Source: Verrucomicrobiota bacterium (GTDB lineage Bacteria; Verrucomicrobiota; Verrucomicrobiia; Limisphaerales; J093). From it: a stretch of 34,245 bases of DNA. The stretch spans positions 1-34,245 of the forward strand of contig JAAYVR010000284.1 of the NCBI GenBank assembly GCA_012517065.1. Direction: 5' to 3'. Under the pieces are notes generated by a model, which had not been told where the DNA came from, searched no databases, and worked only from the letters and a program-made list of their open reading frames with translations. The translations under genes were made by a program, and so were the position numbers. Below are positions 31,413 through 34,245 of the stretch, one piece after another; the stretch's first letter is position 1, and each line of letters opens with the position of its first letter.

Positions 31413-31532
31413 GGCAGAAGGATTTTCGGCAGAAAGATCGTTAGCAGAAAGATTGCTGGCAGAAAAATGGGGGGCAGAAAAATAATTGGCAAAAAAATCA
31501 ATGGCAAAAAGATGGGGGGCAGAAAAATGGGG
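31413..31532. repeat. 15-bp-phased GGCAGAAAnAT repeat (locus 2)
   Basis: Eight units of exactly 15 bases start at 31413, 31428, 31443, 31458, 31473, 31488, 31503 and 31518. The core is GGCA(G/A)AAA(A/G)AT followed by a variable four-base tail (GGGG, AATT and others). The array fills the ribD-ribE gap (both minus strand). Read on the transcribed strand it is a pyrimidine-rich series of ATTTTTCTGCC-like boxes. A frame across it would encode a five-residue GRKxx repeat, which I regard as incidental. The same family is at 10424-10488. Confidence 0.9.
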
Positions 31533-31633
31533 GGGGCGGTTGGATGATTGGTCGATAGGCGAGGGTGACATGTCAAGTGTCGGCGGATTGTTCCGCGCTC
31601 TGGGCGACGCGGTGCGGGCGACCCGTCAGGCTG

Positions 31634-32734
31634 TCAGTACGCGAGGCGGGCCGAAAGAAGAAGGTCGGGGCCGATCCTGCGCCACTTCACAGCAGTTAGT
31701 TTGAGCACTTCGTGCCAGTTGCCTGCACCGAGGCCGGCGACTGATTTTGGCGCGTCGCGGCCGCCCAAAATCCTCGGGGCATAAAGAAAAACGACCCGAT
31801 GCGCGAGCTTGTTCGCGAGAAAGGAGGCGTTAACCTCGCCACCTCCCTCGACCAGGACGCTTGTGATTTCCTCTTCGCCCAGGCGATTCAAGAGCCAATG
31901 CAGATCAATCCTTCCGTTTTGCAGTGGCGCGCTCCACACAGTCACCTGCCGGCTCAGCGATTCGACTCGGCGATGAGGGGCATTTTCACCCACAACTATC
32001 AAAGTTGAATCGCGGAAGTCGTCTGAAACGAGTCGGGCCGACAGCGGCGTGCGCGCGTGGGTGTCGAGCACGACCCGTTTTGGAAGCCGGGATGCGGGCG
32101 GCAAAATTGTGCCGTCGGGATGACGCGGCGTGAGAGATGGGTTATCAGCCAACACAGTGTTAATGCCGACCAAGACGGCATCGACACCTCTTCGGATGCG
32201 CATTGAGTATGCTCGGGCAAGGGGGCCTGTGATCCACTTCGACTCGCCGTTTACGGTGGCGATTTTGCCGTCGAGGGTCATTGCTGCTTTAACAATGACC
32301 CATGGGGTTCTGTGGAGAATCCAGTGGTTCCATGATTCGTTAAGGCGCTCTGCTGAGTGTGCGAGGCAACCGGTGATCACTTCGATGCTGGCATGGCGGA
32401 GCAGGTCGATTCCCCTGCCGCTATGGCGAGGGTTTGGATCAACTGTTGCCATGACCACTCGCTTGATTCCGGCGGCGATGATTGCGTCTGTGCAAGGCGG
32501 TGTGCGGCCGTGGGTCGAGCATGGTTCGAGTGTAACGTACAACATCGAGCCTTCCGGGCTGATTCCTTTGGATTCTGCATCGCAGAGGGCTTCGATTTCT
32601 GCGTGTGGTTGGCCAGCGCGTTTATGCCAGCCTTTGCCAATGAGTTTCCCTGCCTTGACAAGCACTGCGCCGACCATCGGGTTTGGCGAGGTTCGGCCCC
32701 AGCCTTTTCTTGCGAGGCCCAAGGCAAGGCGCAT
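31634..32734 (-). CDS. ribD: Bifunctional riboflavin biosynthesis deaminase/reductase
   Basis: This two-domain cytoplasmic enzyme of about 366 residues deaminates and then reduces the first pyrimidine intermediate of riboflavin synthesis. The N-terminal deaminase has SPNPMVGAVLV, the zinc motif HAEIEAL with catalytic Glu, and EPCSTHGRTPPC with the zinc Cys residues. The reductase begins near residue 150 (VIVKAAMTLDGKIA) and has RRGVDAVLVGINTVLADNPSLT and LVEGGGEVNASFL. The start is uncertain: ATG at 32734 gives MRLALGLARKGWG. A GTG at 32743 or a TTG at 32797 would add a few residues, as in other RibD proteins. The open frame continues upstream into the next gene but is not coding there. Confidence 0.93.
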   Translation of the reverse strand: MRLALGLARKGWGRTSPNPMVGAVLVKAGKLIGKGWHKRAGQPHAEIEALCDAESKGISPEGSMLYVTLEPCSTHGRTPPCTDAIIAAGIKRVVMATVDPNPRHSGRGIDLLRHASIEVITGCLAHSAERLNESWNHWILHRTPWVIVKAAMTLDGKIATVNGESKWITGPLARAYSMRIRRGVDAVLVGINTVLADNPSLTPRHPDGTILPPASRLPKRVVLDTHARTPLSARLVSDDFRDSTLIVVGENAPHRRVESLSRQVTVWSAPLQNGRIDLHWLLNRLGEEEITSVLVEGGGEVNASFLANKLAHRVVFLYAPRILGGRDAPKSVAGLGAGNWHEVLKLTAVKWRRIGPDLLLSARLAY

Positions 32735-32969
32735 CCAGTGCACGTCGCAGGCGTGCTGCCGGGCATCGAAGTTTTCGATGTGCCCTGCTGTTTCCAAAGA
32801 TTTGGGGAGCCGTCTCAAATCATCTGTTTGTTCACGACCTTTGATTGCAGAGGGGTTAGTCGCCAAAGCTTCCTCTTGCCACGGGCGACGAACTCGCCGA
32901 AGCCATTGCGGTGCAATGGGCTGGCGTTTCGGGATTTTGCTGCGCCGCGATGTGGAGACAATGAGTTGT

Positions 32970-33863
32970 TCAGAATCGCACGGTTTCGAGGTAACGAAGG
33001 CTTTCCGGCAACTGCTGTTCAACGGACGGCGATTCGTCTTCGATGAAGTACCACTTTGTGCCGGCCTTTCTTGCGGCGCGGAGCAGCGGCGGCAGATCGA
33101 TTTGGCCGGTGCCGAGTGCGACGTCATTTGTTACGTCGGTGCTGCCTGAGAGCGAACCGGTTTTGACGCCTTTGCGCATGTCTTTAAGGTGCAGCAACTC
33201 CCATCTTTTGCCGTACTTCTGGAGTAGTTTGACCGGGTCTTGGCCGGGGTAAACCACCCAGAAAATGTCCATTTCGTATGTGACGTGTTTAGGGTTGGTT
33301 TCGCGCATCATTCTATCGAACAACGTTTCTGTTCCCTGCGGTTGGAATTCATACCCATGGACGTGGTAGAAGAACTTTATGCCGTGTTTTGCAAGGACAC
33401 GGCCTGCGCGATTAAAGACCTCGATGGCCTTGCTGCATTCGGTGTCGTCGAAGTCGCCATCGTGCGGAATCCAGGCGCATCCTGCGTATTTCAGACCAAG
33501 CGCTTTTGCTTCGCGGGCGACGGATTCCGGATTATCCCTGTACTGTTCATACGGGAAATGGCCTGCGATTGGTTTGAGGCCGTGCTCGAGCAAGAGGTTT
33601 CTGAACGCTTTTGGTTCCATTCCGTAGGTTCCGGCCAGTTCGACGTACCGGAATCCGAATGCGCGCACTTTGGCGACAGTACCGGGCACATCGTTCTTGA
33701 ACGAGTCACGCAAGCTATAGAGCTGCAGGCCTATTGGGCCTTTGAAACAGGGGCCGATTCCGGCCTTTGTTGTTTGCCCGTCTGAGGCAATCGACAGACT
33801 TGGCACAAACATGGGCGCGATCAAAGCGCCCATGACGATGAATTTGGAAAAGAAACGTTTCAT
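32970..33863 (-). CDS. Secreted xylose isomerase-like TIM-barrel (sugar phosphate isomerase/epimerase family) protein
   Basis: This 297-residue protein has a signal peptide (about 1-26, [19 protein letters not shown]) and an AP-endonuclease-2/xylose-isomerase-like TIM barrel. The barrel starts with [22 protein letters not shown]. Metal- and sugar-binding positions are suggested by [50 protein letters not shown] and [10 protein letters not shown]. Such exported isomerase-like proteins are abundant in Verrucomicrobia and Planctomycetes and are thought to act on sugars or inositols; some may be 3-keto-glycoside processing enzymes. ATG at 33863 gives the natural signal peptide. Its end lies 235 bases upstream of the ribD start. 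Confidence 0.87.
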   Translation of the reverse strand: MKRFFSKFIVMGALIAPMFVPSLSIASDGQTTKAGIGPCFKGPIGLQLYSLRDSFKNDVPGTVAKVRAFGFRYVELAGTYGMEPKAFRNLLLEHGLKPIAGHFPYEQYRDNPESVAREAKALGLKYAGCAWIPHDGDFDDTECSKAIEVFNRAGRVLAKHGIKFFYHVHGYEFQPQGTETLFDRMMRETNPKHVTYEMDIFWVVYPGQDPVKLLQKYGKRWELLHLKDMRKGVKTGSLSGSTDVTNDVALGTGQIDLPPLLRAARKAGTKWYFIEDESPSVEQQLPESLRYLETVRF

Positions 33864-34245
33864 ATGTTTTGTTGCGGTGCGACAGTAGCCGGTTTGCGCG
33901 TTCACCACAAGCCTTCGAAACAGTCAAACCTGGCCTGCAGGCGCGACATCGCCCGACGCGTGGGCCAACCCATCGCTGTGAGGGTCCCGTCTTTACGCGG
34001 AAAAGTGAAAGCTTTCTGGTCCCGATTGTGGCACGCCAGCGCTTTGCGCCTGGACCAAGGGACGGCCTGCGGCTCTCCGACCCAACTCCGTGTCTGTCCC
34101 CATGTCGCGTCATGAAAAGCCCAGTGAGAGGGGCGTGCTTAAAAGGCACAAAACTCTCAAACGGAACTCTGTGGGTAACCAATCCCACCCGGCAAAGGCT
34201 AACCACCAGCCGGAAGCGAGTTTTGCGTAGTTGTCAGCAATGGCA
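33864..34245. other. Upstream region at the window edge, no gene seen
   Basis: This 382-base stretch lies upstream of the secreted isomerase-like gene. It contains one inverted copy of the dispersed motif, CGTGTCTGTCCCCATG (34089-34104). Short frames exist on both strands, but none has a protein-like pattern. Confidence 0.5.
34089..34104 (-). repeat. Inverted copy of the GGGGACAGACACG motif
   Basis: CGTGTCTGTCCCCATG is the reverse complement of the motif found in plus orientation at 41-65, 20365-20384 and elsewhere. Here it stands alone, without the composite repeat around it. Confidence 0.6.

Noticed and set aside
31413-31532. Possible CRISPR array or a coding five-residue repeat protein
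   Set aside because: Units are 15 bases with no unique spacers of 25-40 bases, so it is not CRISPR. The open frame across it is a result of the 15-base period and has no good start or conserved flanks.
32735-32969. FMN riboswitch upstream of ribD
   Set aside because: None of the conserved RFN-element blocks could be found in this gap or in the ribD-ribE gap.
32130-33149. 339-codon plus-strand frame opposite ribD and the isomerase-like gene
   Set aside because: It is antisense to two clear genes and spans their boundary; the composition is that of a shadow frame.

Overview
The window looks like a chromosomal segment from a GC-rich member of the Verrucomicrobiota (PVC group), probably near Pedosphaera/Limisphaera. 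This is inferred from content, because there is no rRNA gene to anchor it. The supporting signs are a PEP-CTERM protein, a secreted protein with duplicated 'NxVGYVN...NPL' modules, several Tat-exported Fe-S and beta-propeller proteins, a GH29 fucosidase, a secreted xylose-isomerase-like TIM-barrel protein, and many short dispersed palindromic repeats. No tRNA, rRNA, CRISPR array, prophage or intact transposase gene was seen.

Layout. (1) 1-377: dispersed repeats, one ending on the dinB stop codon. (2) 378-4355, minus strand: luxE-luxC-queD-dinB, in which every stop codon overlaps the next start. (3) 4636-8884, plus strand: a small CxxC membrane protein, Hsp20, Lon, and a LolA-like secreted protein. 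(4) 9009-10337, minus: alpha-L-fucosidase. (5) 10526-19731, minus: a seven-gene redox operon. It encodes a Cys-rich Tat peptide, a Tat NHL propeller, a Tat ferredoxin (NapG-like), a polytopic Fe-S protein (NapH-like), a membrane-anchored PQQ-like propeller, a NuoE/HndB/NuoF/ferredoxin fusion, and a 2Fe-2S/GltD-like flavoprotein. Five of its six junctions are 4-base ATGA overlaps. (6) 19738-21036: a repeat island. (7) 21037-22488, minus: a second PQQ-like propeller. (8) 22610-24277, minus: a caspase/gingipain-like protein and a small protein that repeats its N-terminal module. (9) 24872-29935, plus: nitroreductase, two secreted or surface proteins, then a short GspE-type ATPase and a GT21-like glycosyltransferase. 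(10) 30028-33863, minus: secreted sugar isomerase-like protein, ribD, ribE, tmk.

Two loci deserve most attention. The redox operon appears to join a cytoplasmic NAD(P)H/flavin/Fe-S module to a NapGH-like membrane and periplasmic module, with beta-propellers built in; I do not recognise it as a named complex. The caspase-like pair resembles the logic of effector and adaptor proteins that share a homotypic module, as in bacterial conflict or programmed-death systems. The non-coding DNA is also rich: a strictly 15-bp-phased repeat at two loci, hairpin elements with covarying stems, a 38-bp inverted repeat, and many copies of a GGGGACAGACACG motif.
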